64,000 nucleotides of DNA from Xanthomonas euvesicatoria pv. euvesicatoria. GTDB lineage: Bacteria > Pseudomonadota > Gammaproteobacteria > Xanthomonadales > Xanthomonadaceae. This document shows, piece after piece, positions 43,845 to 53,366 of the stretch (position 1 is its first letter; each line of letters starts with the position of its first letter). Both the position numbers and the translations under genes were made by a program. The notes under the pieces were generated by a model, which saw only the letters and a program-made list of their open reading frames with translations, ran no database searches and was not told the DNA's origin. The DNA lies in contig NZ_JAJIUJ010000034.1 in NCBI RefSeq assembly GCF_020880415.1, positions 1-64,000 of the forward strand. The letters are read 5' to 3'.

Positions 43845-46616
43845 ATGCGTGCACACGCCAAGCACAACGTCACACGAGCGCTGCGCGCAGGTTATGCAGT
43901 ACGTGCCTGCACGGGGCTTTTCTGGCTCTGCAGTGCATGGCCCATCATCGCAGCACCGCACGCTGCCAGCGACGCCTCGCGCGAACGTATTTCGCTGGAT
44001 GCGCAGTGGCGCTTTCATCGTGGCGACCCACCCGCAAACCAGGAAATCCTGGACTACGATGTGCGCCCGCAGGTGGTGCGCAGCAGCGATGGCAGGGTGG
44101 CCGATGCGCAGCCGGAACAAGCGCAGCTCATCGATGCGCCCGCCGTGCGCGTGCTCAAGCCGTGGATCCTGCCCACCGCCAACGGTTTGATCGCAGACCC
44201 GGCCCAACGGCACATACGCCCTCCAGGCAATCCGGGCAGCACGGTGGCGTATGTGCAGCCGCACTTCGACGACAGCGCATGGGAAACCGTGGACCTGCCG
44301 CATGACTGGGCCATTGCCGGGCCGTTCCTGGCAGATGGGCCTTACGGTGGCATGGGTCGGTTGCCGAGCTGGGGCATCGGCTGGTATCGCAAGAGCCTGG
44401 ACATCCCGGCCAGCGATCGCGGCCGCGCGATGTTTCTGGATCTCGATGGTGCGATGTCTTACGCCACGGTCTGGCTCAACGGCAAGCTTGTCGGCGGCTG
44501 GCCGTACGGTTACAGCTCCTGGCGCGTGGATCTGACGCCGTATGCGATTGCAGGCAAGCGCAATCAGCTGGTCATTCGCCTGGATAACCCGCCCGAGTCG
44601 GCGCGTTGGTATCCAGGCGGTGGGCTGTATCGCAACGTGTGGCTGACCAAAGCGGCGCCGTTGCATATCGCGCACTGGGGCACGCAGCTGACCACGCCGT
44701 ACGTCTCGGCCGATGCGGCGCAGGTGCAGCTGACCGTCACCTTGGACAACGCCGCCCGCAGCGCAACCCAGGCGCAGGTGCGCACAGCGATTTATCTGCT
44801 CGACGATGCAAGCGACCGGCCCAGTGGCGAAGCGGTCGCGCGCATTCCCGCGCAGCCCATCAGTGTCCCTGCCGGCGGCACGGCGCAGGTGCAAGGCAGC
44901 ACCCGGATCGATGCCCCGCGCCTGTGGGGGCCTCCACCCACCCAGCACCCGCATCGCTATGTGGCCGTCACCGAGGTCGACCAACAGGGACGCGTGGTGG
45001 ACCGCTACGAAACCCGCTTCGGCATTCGCAGCATCGTGTTCGACGCCGACAAGGGCCTACTGGTCAACGGCGAGCACGTGCCGATCCGCGGGGTGAACAA
45101 TCATCACGACCTGGGCGCGCTCGGTGCAGCGTTCAACAGGCGCGCCGCCGAGCGACAGTTGCAATTGCTGCAGCAGATGGGCGCCAACGCCATCCGCATG
45201 AGCCATAACCCGCCTGCGCCCGAATTGCTCGATCTGACCGACCGCATGGGTCTGCTGGTGGTGGATGAGGTGTTCGACAGTTGGGAGATGAAGAAGACCC
45301 CGCTGGACTTTCATCTGGTGTTTCCGCAGTGGCATGCCGCCGATCTGCGCGCGATGCTGCGCCGCGACCGCAACCACCCCTCGGTGATGCTGTGGAGCGT
45401 GGGCAACGAGGTTGGCGAGCAATACACCGGCCAACAGGGCGCGGCGATTGCGCGCACGCTGCGCGCCATCGTGCATGCAGAAGACCCGACGCGCCCGGCC
45501 ACGGTGGCGATGAACTACGCCTCGCCCGAGATGCCGCTGCCCGCTGCGCTGGATGTCGTCAGCCTCAATTACCAGGGCGAAGGCATCCGCGATGCAGCCG
45601 AGTTCGAGGGTACCGAGCGCATCCGTAAACCGCCGCAATACCCCGCGTTCCATGCACGGTTTCCACACAAGGCCATTGTCAGCAGCGAGACTGCCTCGGC
45701 ACTGAGCAGTCGTGGCGTGTACCTGTTTCCGGTCACTGCGGACAACAGCGCACCGGTACGCGATGGCCGTGGCGGCGATTCGGTGGCGCATCAGGTCAGC
45801 GCGTACGAACTGCATGCGGTGGACTTTGGCTCCAGCGCGGACAAGGTGTTCGCTGCGTTGGATCAACACCCTTACGTGGCCGGTGAGTTCGTCTGGACCG
45901 GGTTCGATTACCTGGGCGAGCCCACCCCGTATTACAGCTCGCGCAGTTCCTACTCGGGCATCTTCGATCTGGCCGGCTTCCCGAAGGACCGTTACTGGCT
46001 CTATCAGTCGCGCTGGCGTCCGGAACTGCCGGTGGCGCATCTGCTGCCGCATTGGAGCTGGCCAGGGCGCGAAGGACAGGTCACGCCCGTGCATGTGTTC
46101 ACCTCCGGCGACGAGGCCGAACTCTTCGTCAACGGCGTTTCGCAGGGGCGCAAGCGCAAGGCGCCACGGCAGTACCGGCTACGCTGGGACGCGGTGGTGT
46201 ACCAGCCGGGCGAATTGCGGGTGCAGGCGTACAAGGACGGCAAGCCGTGGGCCAGCGAGCGCGTGCAGACGGCAGGCCGCGCCGCGCGCATGCAGCTGAC
46301 GCCGGATCGGTGCAGTATCCGCGGCGACGGACAAGACCTGAGCTTCATCACCGTGCGCCTGCTCGATCGCGACGGACGTCCCGCACCGACCGCGGGCGAC
46401 CGCCTGCGCTTCCGCATCGAAGGCCCTGGCGAGTTGGTGGCCACCGACAACGGCGACCCCACCAATCTGGAAACGTTCGCTGCGTCGCAACGTCATGCCT
46501 TCAATGGGCTGTGCCTGGCGATCGTGCGTGCCAAGGCCGGGGCGCGTGGCACGATCACCGTGCATGTGGAATCGGACACGTTGCAAGCCGCACAGACCCA
46601 GGTGGCGGTGCAGTGA
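43845..46616 (+). CDS. GH2 family glycoside hydrolase
   Basis: Retaining beta-glycosidase of family 2, about 923 residues, acting on side chains or galactosyl/glucuronosyl residues of xylan oligomers. The start ATG 43845 gives a membrane-type signal (YAVRACTGLFWLCSAWPIIAAPHA). The jelly-roll domain contains VDLPHDWAIAGPF; the TIM barrel contains 'GVNNHHDLGALGAAF', the acid/base Glu in LWSVGNEVGEQY, and the nucleophile-type Glu in AIVSSETASALS. A DUF4982-like domain (TPVHVFTSGDEAELFVNG) is near residue 770. It lies 84 bases after uxaC and overlaps or abuts the third GH10 gene. The substrate is inferred only from context. Confidence 0.92.
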   Translation: MRAHAKHNVTRALRAGYAVRACTGLFWLCSAWPIIAAPHAASDASRERISLDAQWRFHRGDPPANQEILDYDVRPQVVRSSDGRVADAQPEQAQLIDAPAVRVLKPWILPTANGLIADPAQRHIRPPGNPGSTVAYVQPHFDDSAWETVDLPHDWAIAGPFLADGPYGGMGRLPSWGIGWYRKSLDIPASDRGRAMFLDLDGAMSYATVWLNGKLVGGWPYGYSSWRVDLTPYAIAGKRNQLVIRLDNPPESARWYPGGGLYRNVWLTKAAPLHIAHWGTQLTTPYVSADAAQVQLTVTLDNAARSATQAQVRTAIYLLDDASDRPSGEAVARIPAQPISVPAGGTAQVQGSTRIDAPRLWGPPPTQHPHRYVAVTEVDQQGRVVDRYETRFGIRSIVFDADKGLLVNGEHVPIRGVNNHHDLGALGAAFNRRAAERQLQLLQQMGANAIRMSHNPPAPELLDLTDRMGLLVVDEVFDSWEMKKTPLDFHLVFPQWHAADLRAMLRRDRNHPSVMLWSVGNEVGEQYTGQQGAAIARTLRAIVHAEDPTRPATVAMNYASPEMPLPAALDVVSLNYQGEGIRDAAEFEGTERIRKPPQYPAFHARFPHKAIVSSETASALSSRGVYLFPVTADNSAPVRDGRGGDSVAHQVSAYELHAVDFGSSADKVFAALDQHPYVAGEFVWTGFDYLGEPTPYYSSRSSYSGIFDLAGFPKDRYWLYQSRWRPELPVAHLLPHWSWPGREGQVTPVHVFTSGDEAELFVNGVSQGRKRKAPRQYRLRWDAVVYQPGELRVQAYKDGKPWASERVQTAGRAARMQLTPDRCSIRGDGQDLSFITVRLLDRDGRPAPTAGDRLRFRIEGPGELVATDNGDPTNLETFAASQRHAFNGLCLAIVRAKAGARGTITVHVESDTLQAAQTQVAVQ

Positions 46617-46663
46617 TGCGATCCAGTGCAATCGAAACCTGTGACCTCTCAACGGACCTGCTC

Positions 46664-47848
46664 ATGCACATCAACCGCGCCAACCTCACCAAACGCCTGG
46701 GATTGCTGATCGCCGGCCTCAGTGCAGTGTGCACGCTGCAGGCCCTGGCCGCGTGCGGGACGCCCGGCACCTCGCTCAAGCAGGCGTATGCGCAAGGGTT
46801 TCTGCTGGGGACTGCCGTCAATGCCGATATCGTCTCCGGCAAGGACGCAGCCTCCGCTGCGTTGGCGGCCTGTCACTTCAATGCGGTGACCGCGGAAAAC
46901 GTGATGAAGGCCGAAGTGGTGGCGCCGCGTCGTGGGGTGCAGGATTTCAGTGCAGCCGATGCATTCGTGGCCTACGCACAGCGCAATCGGCAGTTCGTGG
47001 TCGGTCACACCCTGGTCTGGCACAACCAGACACCGGAGTGGTTCTTCACTACCGCCGATGGTCGGCCCAATACGCCGGCACAGCAGCTGGAACGCATGCG
47101 TGCGCATATCGCGGCGGTGGCCGGGCGTTACACGGGCAAGGTGCAAGCCTGGGATGTGGTCAACGAAATCATCGACGAAGACGGCAGTTACCGTTCGACC
47201 AACTGGGTACAGCGCGTGGGCGACGGCGACACGGTGGTCCGCAATGCCTTCACCTTCGCACAGCGCTATGCACCGGATGCGCAGCTCTACTACAACGATT
47301 TCAATGCATGGCGGCCGGCCAAGCGTGATGGCATCGTGCGCATGGTCAAGATGCTGCAGCAGGCTGGTGTCCGTATCGATGGCGTGGGCATGCAAGGCCA
47401 TTGGGGGCTGAACTACCCCAGCTTGCGCGACATCGAGGACGCGATCGATGCGTACGCTGCGCTTGGCGTCAAGGTCATGATCACCGAGCTGGACATCGAT
47501 GTGTTGCCGCTCACCAAGGAAGGCCAGATCATCGGCACCGGCATGGCGCACAAGCAGTTTCAGCTGCCGGAATTCAAGCGCTTTCTCGACCCCTATCGCG
47601 ATGGTTTGCCTGCCGACGTGCAGGCGCAATTGCGCGACCGGTATGCCGAGCTGTTCGCGCTGTTCTGGCGCAAGCGCGACAAGATTGCGCGCGTCAGCGT
47701 GTGGGGCGTCAGCGATGACATGTCGTGGAAAAACGATTACCCGGTACCTGGGCGCACCAACTATCCGCTGCTGTTCGATCGCAATCATCAACCCAAGCCG
47801 GCGTTGGATGCGGTGTTGGCCGTGCCCACCGCAACCGCTGCACGCTAG
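46664..47848 (+). CDS. GH10 endo-1,4-beta-xylanase, third gene, longer type
   Basis: Family 10 xylanase, 394 residues from ATG 46664, which gives a conventional signal peptide (MHINRANLTKRLGLLIAGLSA, cleavage near ALAACG). ATG 46616 overlaps the GH2 stop as ATGA and is a possible alternative start. The conserved WDVVNEIIDEDGSYR carries the acid/base Glu and 'VKVMITELDIDVLP' the nucleophile. The family segment 'TAENVMKAEVVAP' and 'FVVGHTLVWHNQTPEWFF' are of the common secreted-xylanase kind, distinct from the two shorter copies. It completes the rightward xylan arm. Confidence 0.94.
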   Translation: MHINRANLTKRLGLLIAGLSAVCTLQALAACGTPGTSLKQAYAQGFLLGTAVNADIVSGKDAASAALAACHFNAVTAENVMKAEVVAPRRGVQDFSAADAFVAYAQRNRQFVVGHTLVWHNQTPEWFFTTADGRPNTPAQQLERMRAHIAAVAGRYTGKVQAWDVVNEIIDEDGSYRSTNWVQRVGDGDTVVRNAFTFAQRYAPDAQLYYNDFNAWRPAKRDGIVRMVKMLQQAGVRIDGVGMQGHWGLNYPSLRDIEDAIDAYAALGVKVMITELDIDVLPLTKEGQIIGTGMAHKQFQLPEFKRFLDPYRDGLPADVQAQLRDRYAELFALFWRKRDKIARVSVWGVSDDMSWKNDYPVPGRTNYPLLFDRNHQPKPALDAVLAVPTATAAR

Positions 47849-48059
47849 CGGCTGCCGGCCCAAGAGCTGCTGACCACCACGCCCGGGCACAGGCGAGCAC
47901 GGCCGATGTTCGGTGCGGCATGGATGGCTCGAAACACCGCATTCCTGCGTGCCGTGCACCTCATAGATGCATGCGCGCGATGCATTGGTGGCCGCTATGC
48001 GCAGTCGCCTGCACACGCATGATGGCATCATGCCCCCAACCATGAGACAGGACTGACCG

Positions 48060-49097
48060 ATGCGCTTGCCGTCTTATCTGCTGTTGGCCGTGCCGTTGCT
48101 GGCGGTGCTTGCTGCCTGCACCAAGCAGACTCCACCGACGCCGCGTTTTGCGGCCATCGGCCAGCTGCAGACATTCGACCGCCGCTTCGGTGATGTGGTG
48201 GCAAGCGATGCGCGCATCGAGAAGCTCACCGAAGGCTTCACCTGGTCCGAAGGCCCGGCATGGGTACGCAAGGGAGGCTATCTGTTGTTTACGGATGTGC
48301 CGGAAAACAAGCTGTATCGCTGGTCCGAACAGGCCGGCCTGTCGGTCCTGCTCTCGCCCTCCGGCTACACCGGCCCGGAACTGCCCACGCTGCGCGAAGC
48401 CGGCGCCAATGGTCTGTACGCCGAGCCCGACGGCACGGTGCTGCTAGCCGATTCCGGCACGCGCATCCTGGCCAGGCTCGATCCGGTCACGCGCAAGAAG
48501 ACACCGCTTGCGACTGCCTTCGAGGGCCACCGCTTCAACAGCCCCAACGATGTCGTGCGGCGCAGCGATGGCGTGGTGTTCTTCACCGACCCGCCGTACG
48601 GGTTGAAGGATCTGGATAAATCGCCGGTCAAGGAGCTGCGCTTCAATGGCGTCTATCGCCTGGACACCGATGGCAGCGTGCATCTGCTGGACGATAGCCT
48701 GAGCTTTCCCAACGGCATTGCCCTGTCGCCGGATGCGCGCACCTTGTACGTCTCCAACTCCGATCCGCAACGGCCGATCTGGATGGCGTATGCACTGGAT
48801 GCACAGGGTGCCGTCACCGGCAAGCGCGTGTTCGCCGATGCGTCCGACCTGATCGCCAAGGATGTTCCCGGCCTGCCCGACGGCATGGCGGTTGCCGCCG
48901 ACGGTACGTTGTTTGCCACCGGCCCCGGCGGGGTGATCGTTTTCGATCCCGCCGGCCAACGCCTGGGTCGCATCGCCACCGGCGAGGCCGTCTCCAACTG
49001 CGCCTTCGGCAACGATGGCCACACGCTGTACATGACCTCGCACGCGATGCTGGCGCGCGTGCGCGTGAAGTCGCTGGGCCTGCAGTTCGTGCGCTAG
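48060..49097 (+). CDS. SMP-30/gluconolactonase-like lipoprotein
   Basis: Six-bladed propeller lactonase of 345 residues, predicted lipoprotein (signal with LAVLAAC near residue 20). Characteristic segments are 'FTWSEGPAWVRKGGYLLFTDVPENKLYRW', FNSPNDVVRRSDGVVFFTDPPYG and FPNGIALSPDARTLYVSNSD; the Glu, Asn and Asp in these are the metal site of the family. It opens acid-sugar lactones, which fits release of glucuronic or aldonic acids in the locus. It is 211 bases after the third xylanase, so its link to the operon is less certain. Confidence 0.9.
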   Translation: MRLPSYLLLAVPLLAVLAACTKQTPPTPRFAAIGQLQTFDRRFGDVVASDARIEKLTEGFTWSEGPAWVRKGGYLLFTDVPENKLYRWSEQAGLSVLLSPSGYTGPELPTLREAGANGLYAEPDGTVLLADSGTRILARLDPVTRKKTPLATAFEGHRFNSPNDVVRRSDGVVFFTDPPYGLKDLDKSPVKELRFNGVYRLDTDGSVHLLDDSLSFPNGIALSPDARTLYVSNSDPQRPIWMAYALDAQGAVTGKRVFADASDLIAKDVPGLPDGMAVAADGTLFATGPGGVIVFDPAGQRLGRIATGEAVSNCAFGNDGHTLYMTSHAMLARVRVKSLGLQFVR

Positions 49098-49606
49098 ACG
49101 ATCGCGGCGATGCCGCTGCATCGCCTCGCGATGGACACGCACGTCTGGCCGCATGCGTGTCTGACCGCAGCGCCAATCGCCTGGTACTGCCGCCGTGTCG
49201 GCTGCCTTGTGTACTGCCTCGGTCAATCGTCCAGCCGCCACAGGCCGCTTGCTTGCAGACAAGGCCAGCGGCCATGACGCGCGCCCGCACGACGCGTCCT
49301 CGCCCGTAGCGCCACCGCTGCCGGTCTTACCGAGCAGCGTGGTGCCCGCACCTCCGACCGCCGGCCGCAGCGCCTGCGAGCCAGGCCTTTTACCTGGCTC
49401 ACCGCACCAACGTGGCGACCGCAACCGTGGTGCGGCGCGTCAAAACAGGCGTGCACCGAATCGCTCTTGCACCGCGCAACGCCTGCTGTGCCAAGGCGTG
49501 CAGCTGTCCAGGCAATCGCCACGCTTGAGCCTGTTGCAAAAAGGTAATCATCGCTATACGGTAGTTTTCACTACTGTCATGAGCGGGTGCCCGCGGGGTT
49601 GCGGCA
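49098..49606. other. Gene-free stretch before the DUF2147 gene
   Basis: About 510 bases without a recognisable gene. Near its right end lies an inverted repeat, ACGGTAGT and ACTACTGT (49558-49577), 30 bases before the DUF2147 start, a plausible operator or promoter element. Confidence 0.45.
49558..49577. promoter_or_regulatory. Imperfect inverted repeat upstream of DUF2147 gene
   Basis: Eight-base arms ACGGTAGT and ACTACTGT with one mismatch surround TTTC. It ends 29 bases upstream of the ATG, a position suited to a repressor site over the promoter. The binding protein is unknown. Confidence 0.35.
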
Positions 49607-50053
49607 ATGAACGAAGCTTGCGTTTCCCGGTTGCTGCGCACCCTGGCGTGCGTTGTCGTAGCGGCGCTGCCGCTGATGCCTGCGCTGGCGGCAGCGTCCT
49701 CGCCGGTACAGGGCCTGTGGCTGACTGCGGCCAAGGACGCCGTCATCGCATTTGCGCCGTGTACCGATGCCGCCAGCGCGATGTGCGGAAAGGTGGTGTG
49801 GGACAAGGACGCCGGCACGCCGAAGGACACCTGCGGTGTGCAGATCGCGCGCCTGGAGCGCGACGACAACGGCACCTGGCGCGAGGGTTGGGCATTCGAT
49901 CCGCGCAGCGGCAAGCGCTACAAGGCCACGCTGCGGAGCAAGGGCGACAGCCTGACCCTGCGCGCGTTCATCGGCGCCGAAGTGCTCGGCGAAAACATGC
50001 TGTTCACCCGCGTGCAGGCCCTGCCATCCACGCCGGTGTGCGCCAGCCACTAG
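49607..50053 (+). CDS. DUF2147 exported protein
   Basis: A 148-residue exported protein: signal peptide to about residue 28, then the DUF2147 beta-barrel with 'SPVQGLWLTAAKDAVIAFAPC', a CGKVVWDKDAG stretch, the segment 'REGWAFDPRSGKRYKATL' and a LRAFIGAEVLGENMLFTRV C-terminal strand with the family GENxxFxR. DUF2147 proteins are periplasmic and of unknown function. It lies 82 bases before the outer-membrane protein gene and points the same way, so it may belong to the operon. Confidence 0.9.
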   Translation: MNEACVSRLLRTLACVVVAALPLMPALAAASSPVQGLWLTAAKDAVIAFAPCTDAASAMCGKVVWDKDAGTPKDTCGVQIARLERDDNGTWREGWAFDPRSGKRYKATLRSKGDSLTLRAFIGAEVLGENMLFTRVQALPSTPVCASH

Positions 50054-50135
50054 CTGCGGCCAGCGCCACATGCGCGCGCAGCACCGGCCGCCGCGATCGC
50101 GGCGGTTCTCACTCACATCCACCGGGGGAATCCAG

Positions 50136-51053
50136 ATGGCGAAGATCCATGTCGGCGCGGTTGTCGCGTGTGCGTTGCTGCAAGGTGCGGCTTGCCTGCC
50201 GGCGCAGGCCCAGCAAGCCGACCCGGCCAGCGAGGGCAGCGTGGCGACCTATCAGTTCGACAACCAGGTCAAGCTGATGAGCGAACAGCGCACGCGCGGC
50301 ATCTCCGATTCGTTGATGCGGCCCTCGGCCAAGTGGAGCACCCAGTTCGTGCATGCCAGCGGGCTGGTCGCCTTGCTGGAAGTGGCCGGGGTCAGCAAGA
50401 AGCAGTTCGTCAATGGCGACGGCCTGGGCGTCACCCTGGCGGGCGGTTATCGCTTCGGCAATCCGGACCGCTGGCACGCCGGCGTGGGCTTGGCCACCGA
50501 GCGATTCCCGGGCGCACGCTTCATGGCGCCGCACAGCATCGACCTGGAAACCGGCACCCCGACCGACGTGCGCACGACCAACTACAACAGCGACTTCGCC
50601 GTGATGGAGCTGGGCTACGGCATCGTCGAAGGGCGCGTGTTGTATGTGGTGTCCAAGACCTACCGCGGTGCCGATACTGGCGGCGTGTGCGGGCAGATCC
50701 TGCGCTTCTCGATCGATCCGACCGCCGCATTGCAGTGCTACGCGCGCGGCGAACAGGATTCGCGTGGCACCGTGTTGGCCGACCTCAATACCCAGTTGCC
50801 GTTGCTGCCCTCGCTGCTGCCGTCCACGACGCTGCGCCTGCATGCCGGCTACCAGAAACTGGCCAACTTTCGCGAAGGCAACTTCGCCGATTACCAGATC
50901 GGCATCACCCATCGGCGTTGGGGCCTGGACTGGAACCTGGACTGGCTGACCACCAACACCAACGCGCACCAGTTGTACTGGGTGCAGGACGGCGAGCGTA
51001 TCCGCAAGACCGACGGCGATGCGCTGGTGTTCTCGATCGGCTACACGTTCTGA
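50136..51053 (+). CDS. TIGR02001-like outer-membrane protein
   Basis: A 305-residue predicted outer-membrane beta-barrel. Start ATG 50136 follows a gggggaatcc ribosome site and gives signal peptide MAKIHVGAVVACALLQGAA, cleavage near AQAQQA. The mature start 'VATYQFDNQVKLMSEQRTRGISDSLMRPSAKW' resembles the opening of TIGR02001 proteins (strand, then RGIS). The C-terminus ends in a terminal Phe strand (FSIGYTF). The stop overlaps the kinase ATG (TGATG, 51051-51055). As a possible diffusion channel it would suit an uptake and breakdown operon. Confidence 0.75.
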   Translation: MAKIHVGAVVACALLQGAACLPAQAQQADPASEGSVATYQFDNQVKLMSEQRTRGISDSLMRPSAKWSTQFVHASGLVALLEVAGVSKKQFVNGDGLGVTLAGGYRFGNPDRWHAGVGLATERFPGARFMAPHSIDLETGTPTDVRTTNYNSDFAVMELGYGIVEGRVLYVVSKTYRGADTGGVCGQILRFSIDPTAALQCYARGEQDSRGTVLADLNTQLPLLPSLLPSTTLRLHAGYQKLANFREGNFADYQIGITHRRWGLDWNLDWLTTNTNAHQLYWVQDGERIRKTDGDALVFSIGYTF

Positions 51054-52699
51054 TGCGCACCCAAACGCTCGCAGACGACACCGGCGGCAATGCGCCGCTG
51101 GTGCTGGCGGTGGACCTGGGAACCTCTGGCTGCAAATGCGCGTTGGTGACGCTGGACGGCAAGGTGCTCGCCTGGGCGTTCGAACCGGTGCAACTGCACG
51201 TGCAGGGCGTCGCTGCCGAACAAGACCCGCACGCGTGGTGGGACGCGTTCAGCGCCACCGCCGCTGCCGTGGTGCAGGGCGATGCGGCACTGCGCCGACG
51301 CGTGGTGGCCGTGTGTTGCTCGACCCAGGGCGAAGGCACCGTCTGCGTGGACCATAACGGCCAGGCGCTCGGGCGCGCCATGCTGTGGCTGGACATGCGC
51401 GGCCAGGCGGCCATCGCCCGGCGTCTGCAGGGGCGTTGGCTCAATGTGCGCGGCTACGATCCCCTGCGCCTGTGGCGATGGTTGCGCCTGAGCGGTGGCG
51501 CGCCTGCGCGCAGCGGCAAGGATTGCGCCGGCCACATCGCCTATCTGCGCGATCACCAGCCCGTGCGTTACCAGCGCACGCACAAGTTTCTCAACGTGCT
51601 CGATTACATGAACCTGCGCCTGACCGGCCGGTTCTGCGCCACTCCCGATTCGATGCTGACCACCTGGGTCACCGACAATCGCGACCCGCACCATATTCGC
51701 TACGACGCGGGCCTGCTGGACATGGTCGGCGTGGAGCGCGACAAGTTGCCGGACCTGGTGCCGTCCACTGCCGTGCTGGGTCCGCTGCTGCCGCAGGTGG
51801 CCCAGGCGCTGGGCCTGTCGCCGCAGACCGTGGTGGTGGCCGGCGCGATCGACACGTCGGCCGTGGCGGTCGCCGCGGCGGTGGAAGACCACGCCGCGCA
51901 CCTGTACCTGGGCACCTCGTCGTGGTTGGGCGCGCATGTGCCGCGCATGAAAACCGACGTGCGCAGTACGATCGCCGCGGTGCCGTGCGCGGTGGAAGGG
52001 CGCTATCTGGCGATCGCCCTGCAGACCACCGCCGGTGCCAACCTGTCCTTCCTGCGCGACCGCATCCTGTTCCATGCCGACGAACTGCTCAGCGACGAGC
52101 AGCGCCCGGACGTCTATGAAGTGCTCAATCGCATCGCCGCACGCGTGCCCGCAGGGTCCAACGGGTTGATCTACATGCCCTGGCTGTTCGGCGAACGCAC
52201 GCCGGTGGAAGACCCGAGCCTGCGTGCGGGCCTGATCAATCTCTCGTTGATGCACAGCCGCGAGGACATGATCCGCGCGGTGATGGAAGGGGTGGCGTTC
52301 AACACGCGCTGGATGATGGAGCCGTTCGCGCGCCTGCTTGGCTGCGACCCAGGCACGATTGCCGCGGTCGGTGGCGGCGCGCAGTCGGATCTGTGGTGCC
52401 AGATCATCGCCGATGTCAGCGGCCGGCCGATCCGGCAATTGCACAATCCGATCCAGGCCAACGCAGTGGGCGCGGCCTTCATCGCCGGGGTCGGCCTGGG
52501 CCGGCTCGGCTTCGGCGACCTGGCGGCATTGCAGCGCCCCCGGCGGGTCTACGAGCCGGATGCGGGCACGCGTGCGCTGTACGACGACCGCTACGCGGTG
52601 TTCAAGGACCTGCAGCGCACCTTGGCGCCGATCTACCGACGGCTCAATCCCTCCACGCCTGCGCCCGCCCCGGAGGTCGCCACGCATGTTTGCCCTTGA
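51053..52699 (+). CDS. FGGY-family carbohydrate kinase
   Basis: Phosphorylates a sugar, polyol or related compound; 548 residues. ATP-phosphate motif VLAVDLGTSGCKCALV near residue 20, the substrate-side segment 'MLWLDMRGQ', the catalytic-Asp region AIDTSAVAV, and the C-terminal adenosine motif 'AAVGGGAQSDLWCQIIADV'. The closest type by eye is xylulokinase-like, but FGGY specificity cannot be read by eye. It overlaps the upstream barrel gene by one base and the downstream aldolase by 14 bases, so tight coupling is likely. A kinase followed by a class II aldolase is a common sugar-phosphate pathway order. Confidence 0.9.
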   Translation: MRTQTLADDTGGNAPLVLAVDLGTSGCKCALVTLDGKVLAWAFEPVQLHVQGVAAEQDPHAWWDAFSATAAAVVQGDAALRRRVVAVCCSTQGEGTVCVDHNGQALGRAMLWLDMRGQAAIARRLQGRWLNVRGYDPLRLWRWLRLSGGAPARSGKDCAGHIAYLRDHQPVRYQRTHKFLNVLDYMNLRLTGRFCATPDSMLTTWVTDNRDPHHIRYDAGLLDMVGVERDKLPDLVPSTAVLGPLLPQVAQALGLSPQTVVVAGAIDTSAVAVAAAVEDHAAHLYLGTSSWLGAHVPRMKTDVRSTIAAVPCAVEGRYLAIALQTTAGANLSFLRDRILFHADELLSDEQRPDVYEVLNRIAARVPAGSNGLIYMPWLFGERTPVEDPSLRAGLINLSLMHSREDMIRAVMEGVAFNTRWMMEPFARLLGCDPGTIAAVGGGAQSDLWCQIIADVSGRPIRQLHNPIQANAVGAAFIAGVGLGRLGFGDLAALQRPRRVYEPDAGTRALYDDRYAVFKDLQRTLAPIYRRLNPSTPAPAPEVATHVCP

Positions 52700-53366
52700 A
52701 CAACGCCAGCGCGTGGTCGCGCTGTGCATCGAACTGTCGCGCCGCGGCTATCTGGCCGGCACCGGCGGCAATGTCGCCTTGCGTATCGATGCCGAGTGTT
52801 TCGCGGTCACTCCCTCGGCGATCGACTACCTGAGCATGCAGGCCGAGGATATCTGCATCGTCCGCACCAAGGACCTGCACCAGCTCGACGGCACGCGCAC
52901 GCCGTCGGTCGAAACCGGCCTGCATGCGCAGGTGATGCGGCGGCGCCCGGACGTGGGTTGCAGCATCCACACCCACCAGCCGGTCGCCAGCGCCTGCACC
53001 CTGCTGGGCGCGCCGTTGGAGGTGACGCAACCGGCGTTGCGCCGGCTGCTTGGTGCACGGATTCCGATCGCCGGCTACATGCCGTCGGGCACCGGCCTGC
53101 TGGCCCGCCTGCTGGCCCGGCAGCTGCAGCCCACCGTCAACGCCTATCTGCTGCGCAATCACGGCGTGGTCTGCTGCGGCACCAACCTGGAGGCGGCCGT
53201 CACCGTGGTCGAAGCGTTGGAGCTGGCCGCGCGCAGCCACCTGCAGACGCAGATCCAGGCGCGTGCGGCGCGCGAGCCCGACCTCGCTGCCGGCCTGCTG
53301 CGGGTGCTGACGGCGCTGGATTCCAGCCGGCACACGTCCGGCGCGTCCTCCCTTTCCCAGACATGA
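52686..53366 (+). CDS. Class II aldolase/adducin-family protein
   Basis: Zinc-dependent aldolase of the fuculose-/ribulose-phosphate type, 226 residues. The opening RRGYLAGTGGNVALRID carries the phosphate-binding GTGGN loop, 'SIHTHQPVASA' carries the His-x-His zinc pair and LLRNHGVVCCG the third His. The family normally cleaves or epimerises phosphorylated sugars, matching the upstream kinase. It starts within the last 14 bases of the kinase gene and overlaps the aminotransferase ATG by four bases. Confidence 0.9.
   Translation: MFALEQRQRVVALCIELSRRGYLAGTGGNVALRIDAECFAVTPSAIDYLSMQAEDICIVRTKDLHQLDGTRTPSVETGLHAQVMRRRPDVGCSIHTHQPVASACTLLGAPLEVTQPALRRLLGARIPIAGYMPSGTGLLARLLARQLQPTVNAYLLRNHGVVCCGTNLEAAVTVVEALELAARSHLQTQIQARAAREPDLAAGLLRVLTALDSSRHTSGASSLSQT

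Noticed and set aside
51041-52729. Leftward 562-codon frame opposite the FGGY kinase
   Set aside because: Antisense shadow; kinase motifs are on the other strand.
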